A stretch of DNA of 64,000 nucleotides from Rhizobium leguminosarum bv. trifolii WSM1325 (GTDB taxonomy: Bacteria; Pseudomonadota; Alphaproteobacteria; Rhizobiales; Rhizobiaceae): positions 1,488,001 to 1,552,000 of the forward strand of contig CP001622.1 in assembly GCA_000023185.1 (NCBI GenBank). Direction: 5' to 3'. The notes below the pieces were generated by a model. That model was not told where the DNA came from. It saw nothing but the letters and a program-made list of their open reading frames with translations, and made no database searches. The number at the start of each line of letters is the position of its first letter. The first letter of the stretch is position 1. A program made the translations under genes and the position numbers. Shown piece by piece: positions 42,362-51,979 of the stretch.

Positions 42362-43195
42362 TCACGCCCTTATCGCCATGTCCACCGCCGACAATAGATC
42401 CTGATGCCGCACCGGCTTCGTCAGGAATTCGACCGCTCCCGCCTTCATGGCACGCACCGACATTTGAATGTCGGCATGACCGCTGATGAAGATAATCGGA
42501 TATCGTATTCCAGACTTCAGGAGATCGGCCTGGAAGTCCAAGCCACTTCTGCCGGGCAGGCAGACGTCTAGGATGAGGCAATCGGGCTGAGGTGAGTGCT
42601 CGCTCTCTTGGTATTCCTTGACGGATTTAAAAGATGCGACGCCGAGACCGACCGATCTCAGCAGTGTTGAAATGGAGCGCCGGACGCTTTCGTCGTCCTC
42701 GATCAGGGCGATGTAGGGTGCCGCCGCCTTCACCGCCGCAGGCGTGTCGATCCCAGAAATGGTCGTCAATCTTGTGGTGTCGAACCGCACCTCGTCATCT
42801 GGCACCACGTCGTCCCTGATCAGCATGTAGCCTCTCCGGACGATCGTCTTGATCATGTTGCCCTGGCTGCCCAAGGCCCGCCTCAAGGACTTCACCTGGA
42901 AGCGGAGATTGCATTCCTCGACCACCATTGACGGCCACACCTCGTTCAGGATCTCGTCCTTGCTGACGATCCTGCCGTTGGACCTGAGCAACACCATCAG
43001 AAGATCGAACGCCCTCCCGCCAATTTCATGCGGGCGCCCGTCAAGCAGGAGCTGACGGGAATGCGGGATCGCGCAGAACCTGCCGAAGCGGATCGCGTCG
43101 TCATAGGCTTCGCGCTTCGCCTCTCTGGAATGATGTGGCAGGTATGCGTCTACTGGGTTCGAATGTTCGAGCGTATCGGCGAATTGGACTTGCAT
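42362..43195 (-). CDS. Response regulator with reversed order: winged HTH first, receiver last
   Basis: This protein of about 277 residues carries an OmpR-type winged helix at about 30-130 (HEIGGRAFDLLMVLLRSNGR, then LRRALG, then RRGYMLI). A CheY-like receiver follows at about 155-277 with Asp210 (LILDVCLPG) and Lys in FLTKPVRHQ. Normal OmpR-type regulators have the opposite order. The receiver is close to that of the FixJ-like protein at 37831 (shared MKAGAVEFLTKPVR). The ATG at 43195 follows GGGGGAAG. Confidence 0.88.
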   Translation of the reverse strand: MQVQFADTLEHSNPVDAYLPHHSREAKREAYDDAIRFGRFCAIPHSRQLLLDGRPHEIGGRAFDLLMVLLRSNGRIVSKDEILNEVWPSMVVEECNLRFQVKSLRRALGSQGNMIKTIVRRGYMLIRDDVVPDDEVRFDTTRLTTISGIDTPAAVKAAAPYIALIEDDESVRRSISTLLRSVGLGVASFKSVKEYQESEHSPQPDCLILDVCLPGRSGLDFQADLLKSGIRYPIIFISGHADIQMSVRAMKAGAVEFLTKPVRHQDLLSAVDMAIRA

Positions 43196-43564
43196 GGCTG
43201 ACTTCCCCCGTCGGCTGCAATTGTTCATCGCGCTGCTGAAGATCGGTGTCTTAAAAACTGGCCCTGCTTACGGAATGCGATCTCCATATGCGTGCGATTG
43301 CGAAGAGAGCCTAGCCCCCGTCATGCACGCAAACAATCCGACCAATGGCCAGTCCGACCCCGTCAACGTCGTGAAGAACTAGACCAAGGTCTAGGAGTTC
43401 GAGCGACTTGGCGAAGTCGCTTGGCATGACGTCTCACGCAAACTCACAACGCCTTACGACAACTAGCTCGTGGTTTCCGCTCGCCCAGCGTAGCAATCAA
43501 GAGGAAATCAGCGACGCAACGGGTAGTCGCGCTCGCATCCTCGTTCGAAAAACTGGAGGCTGAA
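43196..43564. other. Intergenic region, divergent promoters expected
   Basis: Some 370 bp separates the wHTH-receiver gene from the rightward hydrolase gene. Only a short frame of low quality is present, which I reject. No clear -10/-35 pair or operator was identified. Confidence 0.3.
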
Positions 43565-44554
43565 ATGAACAGGTCCATCATGAGCAGAACCGCCTTGGCC
43601 ATAGCGATCGCGTTTTCTGCATCAGCAGCTCTGCCGGCCACCTCTTACGCAGCGAAGAAGGTTGTCACCATACATAAGCTCGTGGTCCCGCAGGTTACCT
43701 ATCACACGGTTGACGTCGACGGCACGAAGATCTTTTATCGCGAGGCCGGCCCCGCCGACGCTCCCGTCGTCCTCCTGCTTCACGGGTTTCCGACGTCTTC
43801 GCACATGTTCCGGAACCTCATCCCGATCCTCGCCGACAAGTACCACGTCATCGCGCCGGATTACCCCGGCTTCGGGCAGAGCGATGCGCCGGATCACACC
43901 AAGTTCGCCTACACGTTTCAGCACTACGCCGACATCGTCGACAGCCTCCTTGGAAAACTGGATATCAAGGAGTACGCGATGTACGTCATGGATTATGGCG
44001 CACCCGTGGGCTATCGCCTTGCGCTGAAGCATCCGGACCGGGTGGCAGCCCTGATTGTGCAGAATGGCAACGCCTACGAAGAGGGCCTCAAGGAGTTTTG
44101 GGATCCGATCAAGGCATACTGGAAAAACGACACGCCCGAAAACCGGCAGGCCTTGCTGGTGCTTTTCAAGCCCGAGACCACTGTGTTCCAGTACACGGAT
44201 GGCATGAGTGACCTGGCGCACATCGATCCCGACAACTGGGGACACGATCAGGCCCTGCTCGATCGCCCCGGAAACAACGACATTCAGCTCGACCTCTTCC
44301 ACGACTACGGTACGAACGTCCCGCTCTATCCGGAATTCCAGAAGTTCTTCCGGGACAAGAAGCCGTCGACCCTGATCGTCTGGGGGAAGAACGACAAGAT
44401 CTTCCCGGCCGACGGCGCGTCGCCCTATCTGCGCGACCTGCCGCACGCCGAGATGCATCTGCTCGACACGGGCCACTTCGCGCTCGAAGATAAGCTGCCG
44501 GAGATGGCTCCGCTCATCCACGATTTCCTGGATAGGAAGCTCAGCCGCAACTAG
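43565..44554 (+). CDS. Exported epoxide-hydrolase/dehalogenase-like alpha/beta hydrolase
   Basis: This 329-residue protein has a signal peptide (about 1-29, ending SYAAKK). The hydrolase fold has [12 protein letters not shown] (oxyanion loop) and the nucleophile Asp143 in [10 protein letters not shown]. Aspartate rather than serine marks the epoxide hydrolase and haloalkane dehalogenase group. A late His lies in DTGHFALE. The ATG has GGAGG upstream. A strong hairpin follows the stop. Confidence 0.92.
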   Translation: MNRSIMSRTALAIAIAFSASAALPATSYAAKKVVTIHKLVVPQVTYHTVDVDGTKIFYREAGPADAPVVLLLHGFPTSSHMFRNLIPILADKYHVIAPDYPGFGQSDAPDHTKFAYTFQHYADIVDSLLGKLDIKEYAMYVMDYGAPVGYRLALKHPDRVAALIVQNGNAYEEGLKEFWDPIKAYWKNDTPENRQALLVLFKPETTVFQYTDGMSDLAHIDPDNWGHDQALLDRPGNNDIQLDLFHDYGTNVPLYPEFQKFFRDKKPSTLIVWGKNDKIFPADGASPYLRDLPHAEMHLLDTGHFALEDKLPEMAPLIHDFLDRKLSRN

Positions 44555-44564
44555 ATCGAGCCTG

Positions 44565-44594
44565 GCCACCACGCAAGCCTCCCTGCGTGGTGGC
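44565..44594 (+). terminator. Strong hairpin after the hydrolase gene
   Basis: An 11-bp perfect stem (GCCACCACGCA and its complement) with an 8-nt loop begins 11 nt after the stop. It lacks a T run but may still end or attenuate transcription before the metallo-beta-lactamase gene. Confidence 0.55.
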
Positions 44595-44634
44595 GCCCAT
44601 TCACCGCGACTGTCACAACACGATGGAGCCGGAA

Positions 44635-45603
44635 ATGACCAAGCACGATTACCACCTCTCGAGACGTGGCTTCTGCCTCTGCTGCCTCGGCGGCGCGACC
44701 TTCGCGGCCACGGGCGGCTGGCTGACTCCGGCCGAGGTTTTCGCCGCCGCCAAAAGTCTCGTTGTCCAGATCCGCGAAGCAGCCGCCACAGCGGATATCA
44801 CGACGACCAAGCTACGCGGCGGCATCAGTGCGTTGTCCGGTTCCGGTGGCAACATGGGCGTCCTCGTCGGCGACGACGGGAAGCTCCTTGTCGACGCCGG
44901 GATCACCGCGACGCGTCCCAAGATCGAGAAGGTGCTCGCCGATCTCGGGCCACAGCCGATCAAGCATCTCATCAACTCGCATTGGCACTTCGATCATACG
45001 GATGGCAACGAGTGGCTGAATTCGGAGGGGGCGATGATCATGGCCCATCCGAACTCGCTGAAGCACCTGACGGTCGCCACCCGCGTCGTCGACTGGGACT
45101 TCGACTTCCCGGCGTCGCCAAAGGGGGCGCTGCCGACGATGCTGATGAAGGGCGACGAGGAGACGCTCAAGCAAAACGGCCAGACGATCAAGTTGAAGTA
45201 CTATGGCCCGGCGCATACCGACAGCGACATCTCGGTGTTCTTCCAGGAGGCGAATGTCGTCCATGTCGCCGACACCTTCTGGAACGGCGTCTACCCCTTC
45301 ATCGACTATTCGACGGGCGGCAGCATCGACGGACAGATCCAGGCCGCCGAGGCCAACGTCAAGATGGTCGACGACCAGACGATCGTCATTCCCGGACATG
45401 GGGAGATTGGCAACAAGAAGGATCTCATCGATTGGCGGGACATGCTCGTCGGCATCCGCGAAAACGTCGCCAAGTTGAAAAAGGATGGTCGGAGCGTAGA
45501 AGAAACGATCGCGGCGAAACCAACGGCAAAATGGGATTCCGTTTTCGGCAACTGGGCGATTTCGCCTGCATTGTTCACCCGACTTGCCTATGAAGGCGTC
45601 TAA
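44635..45603 (+). CDS. Metallo-beta-lactamase-fold hydrolase, Tat-exported
   Basis: This protein of about 322 residues begins with a Tat-like leader (SRRGFCLCCLGG). It has the zinc site HWHFDHTDG at about 123 and further ligands in AHTDSD and PGHGE. Members of the subgroup include periplasmic hydrolases and lactonases. The ATG at 44635 follows GGAG. It lies with hydrolase and PPOX genes in one direction. Confidence 0.92.
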   Translation: MTKHDYHLSRRGFCLCCLGGATFAATGGWLTPAEVFAAAKSLVVQIREAAATADITTTKLRGGISALSGSGGNMGVLVGDDGKLLVDAGITATRPKIEKVLADLGPQPIKHLINSHWHFDHTDGNEWLNSEGAMIMAHPNSLKHLTVATRVVDWDFDFPASPKGALPTMLMKGDEETLKQNGQTIKLKYYGPAHTDSDISVFFQEANVVHVADTFWNGVYPFIDYSTGGSIDGQIQAAEANVKMVDDQTIVIPGHGEIGNKKDLIDWRDMLVGIRENVAKLKKDGRSVEETIAAKPTAKWDSVFGNWAISPALFTRLAYEGV

Positions 45604-45633
45604 AGTGAAACTCCTCGCGGAGGGCAGGCGGCC

Positions 45634-46263
45634 GTGGACAGCGGAAAACACTTCTCAAGCGACGTCGCGTTCTCGCGGTCGGTGAAGGAGATCCAGGAGC
45701 GGAAGGGATCGCGCCGATCGTACGCCCATGTCGAAGAACGCGGCGGATGGGCGACGTCGATCACGCCCGAACTGAAGGACTTCATCGAGAAGCAGATCAG
45801 TATCTTCGTGGCCACCGCAAACAGGGACTGCCAACCATACATCCAGCATCGCGGCGGTCCGCCCGGTTTCCTTCGTGTCATCAACGAGACCACGCTGGGG
45901 TTCGCCGACTACGTTGGCAATCGCCAGTACATCACGCAGGGCAACCTCGTAGACAATGACAAGGCGCAGCTCTTCCTGGTCGACTATGGCAGTCGTTCTC
46001 GAGTGAAGATCTGGGGTACGGCTAGCGTGATCGAGGGCGACGCGGAACTCCTCGAACAGTTGATGCCGAAGGGATACCAGGCGAGACCGGAGCAGGTGAT
46101 CCTGTTCAATGTCGAGGCCTGGGATGCAAACTGCCCGCAGCACATTCCGCTACGGTTCGAAGCCGAAGAGGTCCTGAAGGCGATGGACACCAGGGATAGA
46201 AGGATCAAGGAATTGGAAGCCGAGATCGCCATTCTGAAAGCGGCCGCGACGGGCATTCGATAG
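45634..46263 (+). CDS. Pyridoxamine-phosphate-oxidase-like flavin protein
   Basis: This 209-residue protein has the split-barrel PPOX fold ([20 protein letters not shown], then [12 protein letters not shown], then [12 protein letters not shown]). It probably binds FMN or haem. A short helical tail with alternating Glu and Leu ([18 protein letters not shown]) may be a coiled coil. The start is a GTG with GGAGGG. It follows the metallo-beta-lactamase gene by 30 nt and precedes a DUF1348 gene. Confidence 0.9.
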   Translation: MDSGKHFSSDVAFSRSVKEIQERKGSRRSYAHVEERGGWATSITPELKDFIEKQISIFVATANRDCQPYIQHRGGPPGFLRVINETTLGFADYVGNRQYITQGNLVDNDKAQLFLVDYGSRSRVKIWGTASVIEGDAELLEQLMPKGYQARPEQVILFNVEAWDANCPQHIPLRFEAEEVLKAMDTRDRRIKELEAEIAILKAAATGIR

Positions 46264-46285
46264 TCTCACTCAAAGGATTCAAGAC

Positions 46286-46750
46286 ATGACCCGCCCGCCG
46301 TTGCCTCCCTTCACCCTCCAGTCTGCGATCGAGAAAGTGCGGCTGGCGGAGGACGGCTGGAACACCCGCGACCCATCGAAGGTCGCCTTGGCGTACAGCG
46401 TCGACAGCCATTGGCGAAACCGCGCGGAGTTCGTCGTCGGGCGTCAAGCCATCGAAGCCTTCCTTGCTCGCAAGTGGACGAAGGAACTCGACTACCGTCT
46501 GATCAAGGAGTTGTGGGCGTTCTCCGGAAACCGGATCGCCGTGCGCTTCGCCTATGAACATCACGACGACAGCGGCACCTGGTATCGGGCCTACGGAAAC
46601 GAGAACTGGGAATTCGACGCCGATGGTCTGATGACGTATCGGCACGCCAGCATCAACGAGCATCCCATCAAGCTGGAAGAGCGCGCATTCAACTGGCCGC
46701 TCGGACGAAGGCCGGAGGGCCACTGGGGCCTCAGCCACTTTGGTTTCTAG
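46286..46750 (+). CDS. DUF1348 family protein (NTF2-like)
   Basis: This 154-residue protein is a typical DUF1348 member ([47 protein letters not shown]). The fold is NTF2-like; function is unknown. It follows the PPOX gene by 22 bp, so the two are likely co-transcribed. Confidence 0.93.
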   Translation: MTRPPLPPFTLQSAIEKVRLAEDGWNTRDPSKVALAYSVDSHWRNRAEFVVGRQAIEAFLARKWTKELDYRLIKELWAFSGNRIAVRFAYEHHDDSGTWYRAYGNENWEFDADGLMTYRHASINEHPIKLEERAFNWPLGRRPEGHWGLSHFGF

Positions 46751-46845
46751 GCTGCAGCACTGCATGCTTGCGACACGGCGGCAGGTTTTCGAGCACTATG
46801 GGTCCTTGGAACGACTGCTCGGTCGAAGGACTGATTGGAGGGGTT

Positions 46846-48306
46846 TCATGTTTGCCTGACAGTCCAACCCATTGGGAACCCCAATTCCTCTTCCTTTACA
46901 GCGGCACCAGGAGTGAAAGTCAACTTCAACAAGCGTGTAGGTACGACAAGCTCTTCGCTAAGTCTCTCCTTTATTTCCTGTGGGCTCAGCCTCCAATAAC
47001 GAGGTGGGTCGTGTTCATCGGCATCATTATCGTCTTCTCGCCGAAGCACGTCCACACCTCCGACATACACTGCGTCCACGATGATCATGCCATCCTCGCT
47101 CTTCGTGGAAACGCTTACAGCCAGATCGTGTCCCTTGCCAGGCAAGGCATAGAACTTGCCAGCGGCCGTGGTCAGCACTTCTGCAATGAAATCGAAACTT
47201 TGCTTCAGGTCGGCGAAGCGCTGCAACTCGAAAACCTCGTTAAAATACCGTCTTTTCATTTTGTCCCGCATATGCGCTTGGGAGTCGAAGAAGACTTCGA
47301 ACAAGATGCCGTCCAGAAGTGACTTCCTTGCTTCCCGATTGAATCCGCGTGTCTTATCCATGAAATTGTCGATGAACGTGATTGCGGAGCCCGCTGATCC
47401 GCAGGCCGCCTGGTAGATATTCCGCCCGAGGACGAACAAGTTGTCTTTCGACATTTTGTTTGCAGAGGCGGCGTCGAGCCGATCTAGTGCTGGGTTCTGT
47501 TTATACCAGTTATATGTCTTCAGTCCGGCAATGATGTTGTGCGATTTCCGGCCAGGATCGAGGACGAAGAGGCTGTCCGCAAGCGCGGTGCCATCGTATT
47601 CATCAACCAAGTTACCCAAACTCAGGTTAAAATAGAACTCTCCGGATAGCGAGGTGTGTTCCCACGTGGTCTGCCGACCTCCACTCGATGCCGCAACTGT
47701 ATTGCGTACGCGCTTGAACATGGTCTCGATGGAGCTATCAGGAGTGTCGATATGCTCGAGTAATGCTTCGGTGTATGTCCCGTTGCGGCCCGCGCCATCC
47801 AACGCAACCTCTCCGGGAGATGTCGCAAAGCCAATTATAGTTCCCTTCGGCGCGTAAACCGAAGCAAGCCCCCTAAGTGCTGGGCCACGATGCCAAGCGC
47901 GCTCCCAGGGGTTATTCCGACATGCATCGAGTACGATGATCTTAGTGGACGCTGCCGACTTCGCCATGACGTCCACCACTCTGTCGAGCGAAAGGGACGT
48001 GTGCTTTGCGTCCAACTCCGTGTCCATTTCGGTATCGGTGGCAAGAAGGAAGTTGGTCCCATCGATTTGCATTCCATGGCCCGCAAAGAAGAACAGCCCC
48101 ACGTCGTGGGTTTCTAGCAGCGTACGGAACTCCTTTAACTGCTTGTCCATATCCCTTTTCGTGCAGTCAGTTACGACGATGACCTCGAACCCGTAACCCC
48201 TCAATTTGTCGCCTAGGTCAACAGCATCGTGAACGGGATTGGCGAGCTTGTTTCCCTCGGAGTAGTCTGCCACCCCAATCACCAGCGCTGCCATTTTCCG
48301 ATTCAT
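46846..48306 (-). CDS. Orthocaspase (caspase-like peptidase C14) with an unknown C-terminal half
   Basis: This protein of about 486 residues has a caspase domain (1-250) with the catalytic His77 (FFFAGHGMQ) and Cys129 (IIVLDACRNNP). The start at 48306 has a good ribosome site (TGAGGAAAG); a longer frame from 48405 is less likely. The C-terminal half (about 255-486) has no recognised domain and no TPR or WD repeat. Bacterial caspases often trigger self-killing or effector cleavage in defence. No obvious partner gene is adjacent. Confidence 0.9.
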   Translation of the reverse strand: MNRKMAALVIGVADYSEGNKLANPVHDAVDLGDKLRGYGFEVIVVTDCTKRDMDKQLKEFRTLLETHDVGLFFFAGHGMQIDGTNFLLATDTEMDTELDAKHTSLSLDRVVDVMAKSAASTKIIVLDACRNNPWERAWHRGPALRGLASVYAPKGTIIGFATSPGEVALDGAGRNGTYTEALLEHIDTPDSSIETMFKRVRNTVAASSGGRQTTWEHTSLSGEFYFNLSLGNLVDEYDGTALADSLFVLDPGRKSHNIIAGLKTYNWYKQNPALDRLDAASANKMSKDNLFVLGRNIYQAACGSAGSAITFIDNFMDKTRGFNREARKSLLDGILFEVFFDSQAHMRDKMKRRYFNEVFELQRFADLKQSFDFIAEVLTTAAGKFYALPGKGHDLAVSVSTKSEDGMIIVDAVYVGGVDVLRREDDNDADEHDPPRYWRLSPQEIKERLSEELVVPTRLLKLTFTPGAAVKEEELGFPMGWTVRQT

Positions 48307-48627
48307 CAGTCTTTCCTCATCTGGTCTTGATTCGCGCAAAGCGAGTAGTCGTAACAGATATATGCGTGATAATTGGGGTCCGGCCGGAGAGCAACGTGGT
48401 TCCACACTCGTCGCCGACCTCTGGGACCGCTACTCTTGATCGTCCTCGGAGCCGAGCTCGTCCTGACGAAGGCAAACTCGATCTCCGCACCGACTACGGC
48501 GCGCCGACCGTTTCAGCGGTATACGGTCCGTTCGTGAACCTCGGCTTTGAACAGGAGCGGTGCATCGGCGTCTGCCACTCGGACAGGCGGATCCATCTCT
48601 CCTACATGAGCTTCGACCCACGCCCGG
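48307..48627. other. Gap between two leftward genes, no convincing gene
   Basis: A rightward frame (48327-48683) exists but overlaps the kinase end and has no ribosome site. No leftward frame stands out. This stretch may hold the caspase promoter. Confidence 0.3.
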
Positions 48628-50973
48628 CTATTCTTCAGGAGCTGCGGATCGCTCCTGCGAGGATGAAGGAGGTAGTAGGGTGAAAGTGAACGTGCTTCCC
48701 TTGCCCTTCTCCGTCGTGACCCATATGTGTCCCCCATGCGCCTCGATGATGGACCGGCAGATTGATAGACCCATGCCGATCCCAGTCGCCTTGGTGGTGA
48801 AGAACGCCTCGAAAGCCCGTTCGGCCGTATCTGGATCGAGTCCGACGCCGTTGTCCGACACGCTCACCTGGGTAAGCCCATCGCTTAACCTTTTGGTGGC
48901 GACATGGAGCACCCTCCGCTCGTCTTCCAGCGGCGTCATCGCGTCCGCGCCGTTCATGACTAGGTTGATCAGGACCTGCTGGAGCTGGATGCGGTCGCCA
49001 GTGACCGCGTCGGCGGCGTCGTCATAGACGGTCTCGACAACGACGCCTCGTTGACGAATTTCGCTCTTCGTCAACTGCAGAACTTCCTCGATTACGCCCC
49101 GGACGTTCAACGGCTCGAACTTGGGGCGAGAATTTCTCGCCAGCGCGAGTATTCCGCTCAGAACCTCTCCCGCGCGATGTCCATCTCGGAGCACCCAGCC
49201 GATCGCCTGCGTCGCCTCTTTGATGTTTGAGGGCTTGCCTTCGAGCCAACTCATGGAGGCAGCCGCGTTGGTGACGATCGCCATCAGGGGCTGGTTCATC
49301 TCATGTGCGACCGAGACCGCCAGTTCGCCGATCGCAGTCAGGCGGCTCATGCGCGCAAGATCCTCCTTGGATCTGCGCAGAGCGTCCGCCGTTTCGTTTC
49401 GCTGGGTCATGTCCCGGAAGACCAGGACCGCGCCCTTCATTTCACCCCGAGAGTCGATGATGGGCGCGCCCGACACGTCGATTATAAGCTCCGAGCCTGC
49501 CTTTGACCGAAGTGCGTATTGGATCCCGATAAGCGGGTCGACTTCCCTTGCGAGGACTTCCGAGACCGGGTCGCCGACGAGCTCACGCGTTTCGCCGATC
49601 AACTGAAACACTTCTCCGACAGGTCTCTCCGCAGCTTCGATCTGCGTCCAACCAGTAAGCTTTTCCGCTACCGGATTGATGAACATGAGGCGACCCTTGT
49701 CGTCGGTCGATATGACGGCGTCGCCAATGCTTGAGAGTGTCGCGGCGTATCGCCGCTCGCTTTCCTGGATTCTGTCCTGCGCCAGCTTTGACTCTGTTAT
49801 ATCTCGCACAGTCCCGACGTATTCGACCACTGTGCCGGCCAGGTCGCGTACGATGTGGGTCCGGCTTTCGCCGAAGGTGATAGTCCCGTCGGATACGACG
49901 ATCCGAATCTCGTTCTGCGTGTCCCCCGGCGATGACTCCGGAGAGGCGTCGCTCGGCTCGATCGCCGTCCTGTCGTCCGGGTGCACGCGCTCGAGCATCG
50001 CGGCGAAGGACGGCTGTCGTTCGTTTGGGTCCATGCCGAAGATCCGGGCGCATTCGTCAGACCACGAGAAAGAGTCCGTGCCGGGCCTCCAGGACCAGCT
50101 TCCGGTCCGACTCATCTTCTGACCTTCCGCTAGGGCGGCAGCCGTCCGGGCGATTTCACGCTCGGCGTTCTTCAAGTCTTCCACGTCGATGTTGATGCCA
50201 TACCATCGAATGACCTTGCCATTCTCGTCACGGACAGGCACGGCGCGAATAAGGAAAACGCCGGCCTCGCCATTCGCGCGCATCATTCGCGTCTCGACCT
50301 CTCCTGGCACTTCCTGAGAGAGGGACCGCATCCACACGTCCATGACCTTTTGCATGTCGTCGGGATGGAACACCCGCATATAGCCGAACCCCGACAATTC
50401 TTTTTCCGTCAGGCCGAAGTACCCTGACCATTCCCGATTCACGGCCTCAAGGGTTCCGTCTGGTCTCGTGTACCAGGCGTGTGCGGGAAGCATGTCCCAG
50501 GACAGCCGCAGCTCTCGCTCGGCCAGTCGCGCTCGCTCGCGGGCCTGGTCTAGATCCGCCTGCACCGCCATCCTGTCGATCCGCAGGGCGGCGAACGCCG
50601 CAAGTGTCTCGAAATCCTTTTGGTATTGGACGTCGTCCGCCCGGTGCCCGAGTACTTCAAGTTTCAATATGGCAAGAAGGCGGTCGTCACAGCGCAACGG
50701 CACGAAGACGGATGCCGCGCCTGCCATGGCGCCTGTCGTCGTCAGGACCGTCTGCTGGTTTTGGCGCAACCCCGAGATCGCCTCGAGGGGGACGCCGAGA
50801 GCTGAATGATCATCCGAAAGGAAAACCACCTCGGCGTTGGTTACGCCGTCGATAGGAAGGCATGCTCTAACGAGGACATCGGCGATCCCTTCGCGGTCTG
50901 CATCGGCGGACAGCGCTCTGAGCATTTGCAGGCCTGCCCTCATTTGCATGACAAGGTCCGCTGAAGTTGGCAC
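48628..50973 (-). CDS. PAS-rich sensor histidine kinase
   Basis: This protein of about 781 residues has a GAF-like N-terminus (about 15-140), then three PAS domains: about 150-270 (LSWDMLPAHAWYTRPDG, FHPDDM, WYGINIDVEDLKNAE), about 280-400 and about 405-525. HisKA with His557 (SVAHEMNQPLMAIV) and a HATPase follow (GIGMGLSICRSIIEAHGG). It closely parallels the kinases at 35502 and 54891. The start is a GTG at 50973; an ATG at 50949 is possible. Confidence 0.93.
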   Translation of the reverse strand: MPTSADLVMQMRAGLQMLRALSADADREGIADVLVRACLPIDGVTNAEVVFLSDDHSALGVPLEAISGLRQNQQTVLTTTGAMAGAASVFVPLRCDDRLLAILKLEVLGHRADDVQYQKDFETLAAFAALRIDRMAVQADLDQARERARLAERELRLSWDMLPAHAWYTRPDGTLEAVNREWSGYFGLTEKELSGFGYMRVFHPDDMQKVMDVWMRSLSQEVPGEVETRMMRANGEAGVFLIRAVPVRDENGKVIRWYGINIDVEDLKNAEREIARTAAALAEGQKMSRTGSWSWRPGTDSFSWSDECARIFGMDPNERQPSFAAMLERVHPDDRTAIEPSDASPESSPGDTQNEIRIVVSDGTITFGESRTHIVRDLAGTVVEYVGTVRDITESKLAQDRIQESERRYAATLSSIGDAVISTDDKGRLMFINPVAEKLTGWTQIEAAERPVGEVFQLIGETRELVGDPVSEVLAREVDPLIGIQYALRSKAGSELIIDVSGAPIIDSRGEMKGAVLVFRDMTQRNETADALRRSKEDLARMSRLTAIGELAVSVAHEMNQPLMAIVTNAAASMSWLEGKPSNIKEATQAIGWVLRDGHRAGEVLSGILALARNSRPKFEPLNVRGVIEEVLQLTKSEIRQRGVVVETVYDDAADAVTGDRIQLQQVLINLVMNGADAMTPLEDERRVLHVATKRLSDGLTQVSVSDNGVGLDPDTAERAFEAFFTTKATGIGMGLSICRSIIEAHGGHIWVTTEKGKGSTFTFTLLPPSSSQERSAAPEE

Positions 50974-51123
50974 CAGATCGGCAGAGTAGCAGGCGCCGAG
51001 ATATGGGCAAGCTTTCGCCCGATTTCGTCAAAGTACGATGGCGGTGGGGTCGGAGGTGTATGCTTCTCGACAGGGCAAGAAAACGGGTGCCTTATTCGAG
51101 AAGGGATCGAACTGGAGGCGAGC

Positions 51124-51516
51124 ATGGACGAAGAGTATCCGCCGTTATCGCCGCTCAAGACGGGCGTCCGTGGGCTGTGTCCCCGATGCGGCCGCGGCCA
51201 TCTGTTCGACGGCTTCCTCGCTTTGCGCAAGGAGTGCGAGGTCTGTGGCCTTGACTACTCGTTCGCCGATCCCGCCGACGGGCCTGCATTCTTCGTGATC
51301 TGCTTCGCCTGCGTTCCAACGGTACTGTTGTCGGTCTGGCTTGCAGTCGCGCATCAGGCGTCGATCTGGACCCAGATCTTCGTGACGGGGCCATTCATGA
51401 TTTTGACGTGCGTCCCGCCCTTGCGCCCTCTCAAGGGCTGGCTTGTCGCCAGCCAGTATTTCTACAAGGCCGAGGAGGGGAAGCTGTCTCGGCAGGATGA
51501 CGTCAACCGCGAGTGA
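51124..51516 (+). CDS. DUF983 membrane protein
   Basis: This 130-residue protein has a zinc-ribbon-like front (RGLCPRCGRGHLF, KECEVCG) and two membrane helices (FFVICFACVPTVLLSVWLAV, FVTGPFMILTCVPPLRPL). It is a DUF983 member of unknown role. Confidence 0.92.
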   Translation: MDEEYPPLSPLKTGVRGLCPRCGRGHLFDGFLALRKECEVCGLDYSFADPADGPAFFVICFACVPTVLLSVWLAVAHQASIWTQIFVTGPFMILTCVPPLRPLKGWLVASQYFYKAEEGKLSRQDDVNRE

Positions 51517-51522
51517 GAGGAG

Positions 51523-51963
51523 ATGCCTATGCATTTGAAACCCGTCGAGCACCGCACATCCCACTCCTTCGAGGAGACGCTGGAAACGGTCAGGAAAGCG
51601 GTTGGGAAGGTTGGGATGTCGATCTTCGCAGAGGTCGACCATGCGAAGGCCGCACGAGAGAACGGGCTATCGATGCCGGAGACGCGTGTTCTCGTCTACG
51701 GCAATCCGAAGGCTGGAACACCTGTGATGCTGGACACGCCGCTCGCCGCACTCGATCTCCCACTACGAATTCTTGTCCGGGAGCTGCCTGGGCACAATTC
51801 TGCGGTCGCCTTCCACCCGATAGCGGAGATGTTTGAAGAGCTCGGAGTCAAGCGGGAAGTCGCTGCCCGTTTTGATGCGGTCCAACAGACTATCATCGAC
51901 GAGGCCTGTGGGGGCTGCCCGACAGGAACTGATGATCACAAGGCCGCTTCACGTCACTCTTGA
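51523..51963 (+). CDS. DUF302 family protein
   Basis: This 146-residue protein matches DUF302: SFEETLETVRKAVGKVGMSI, then FAEVDHAKAARENGL and VLVYGNPKAGTPVM. Function is unknown. It follows the DUF983 gene by 6 nt and precedes an SDR. Confidence 0.92.
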   Translation: MPMHLKPVEHRTSHSFEETLETVRKAVGKVGMSIFAEVDHAKAARENGLSMPETRVLVYGNPKAGTPVMLDTPLAALDLPLRILVRELPGHNSAVAFHPIAEMFEELGVKREVAARFDAVQQTIIDEACGGCPTGTDDHKAASRHS

Positions 51964-51979
51964 AAACAAGGAGAAGCCG

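Noticed and set aside
43194..43382. 62-codon frame after the wHTH-receiver gene
   Set aside because: It starts on the complement of the regulator's own start region, has no ribosome site and no conserved look.
48327..48683. 118-codon plus-strand frame between the caspase and the kinase
   Set aside because: It lacks a ribosome site, overlaps the end of the kinase and has no family resemblance.
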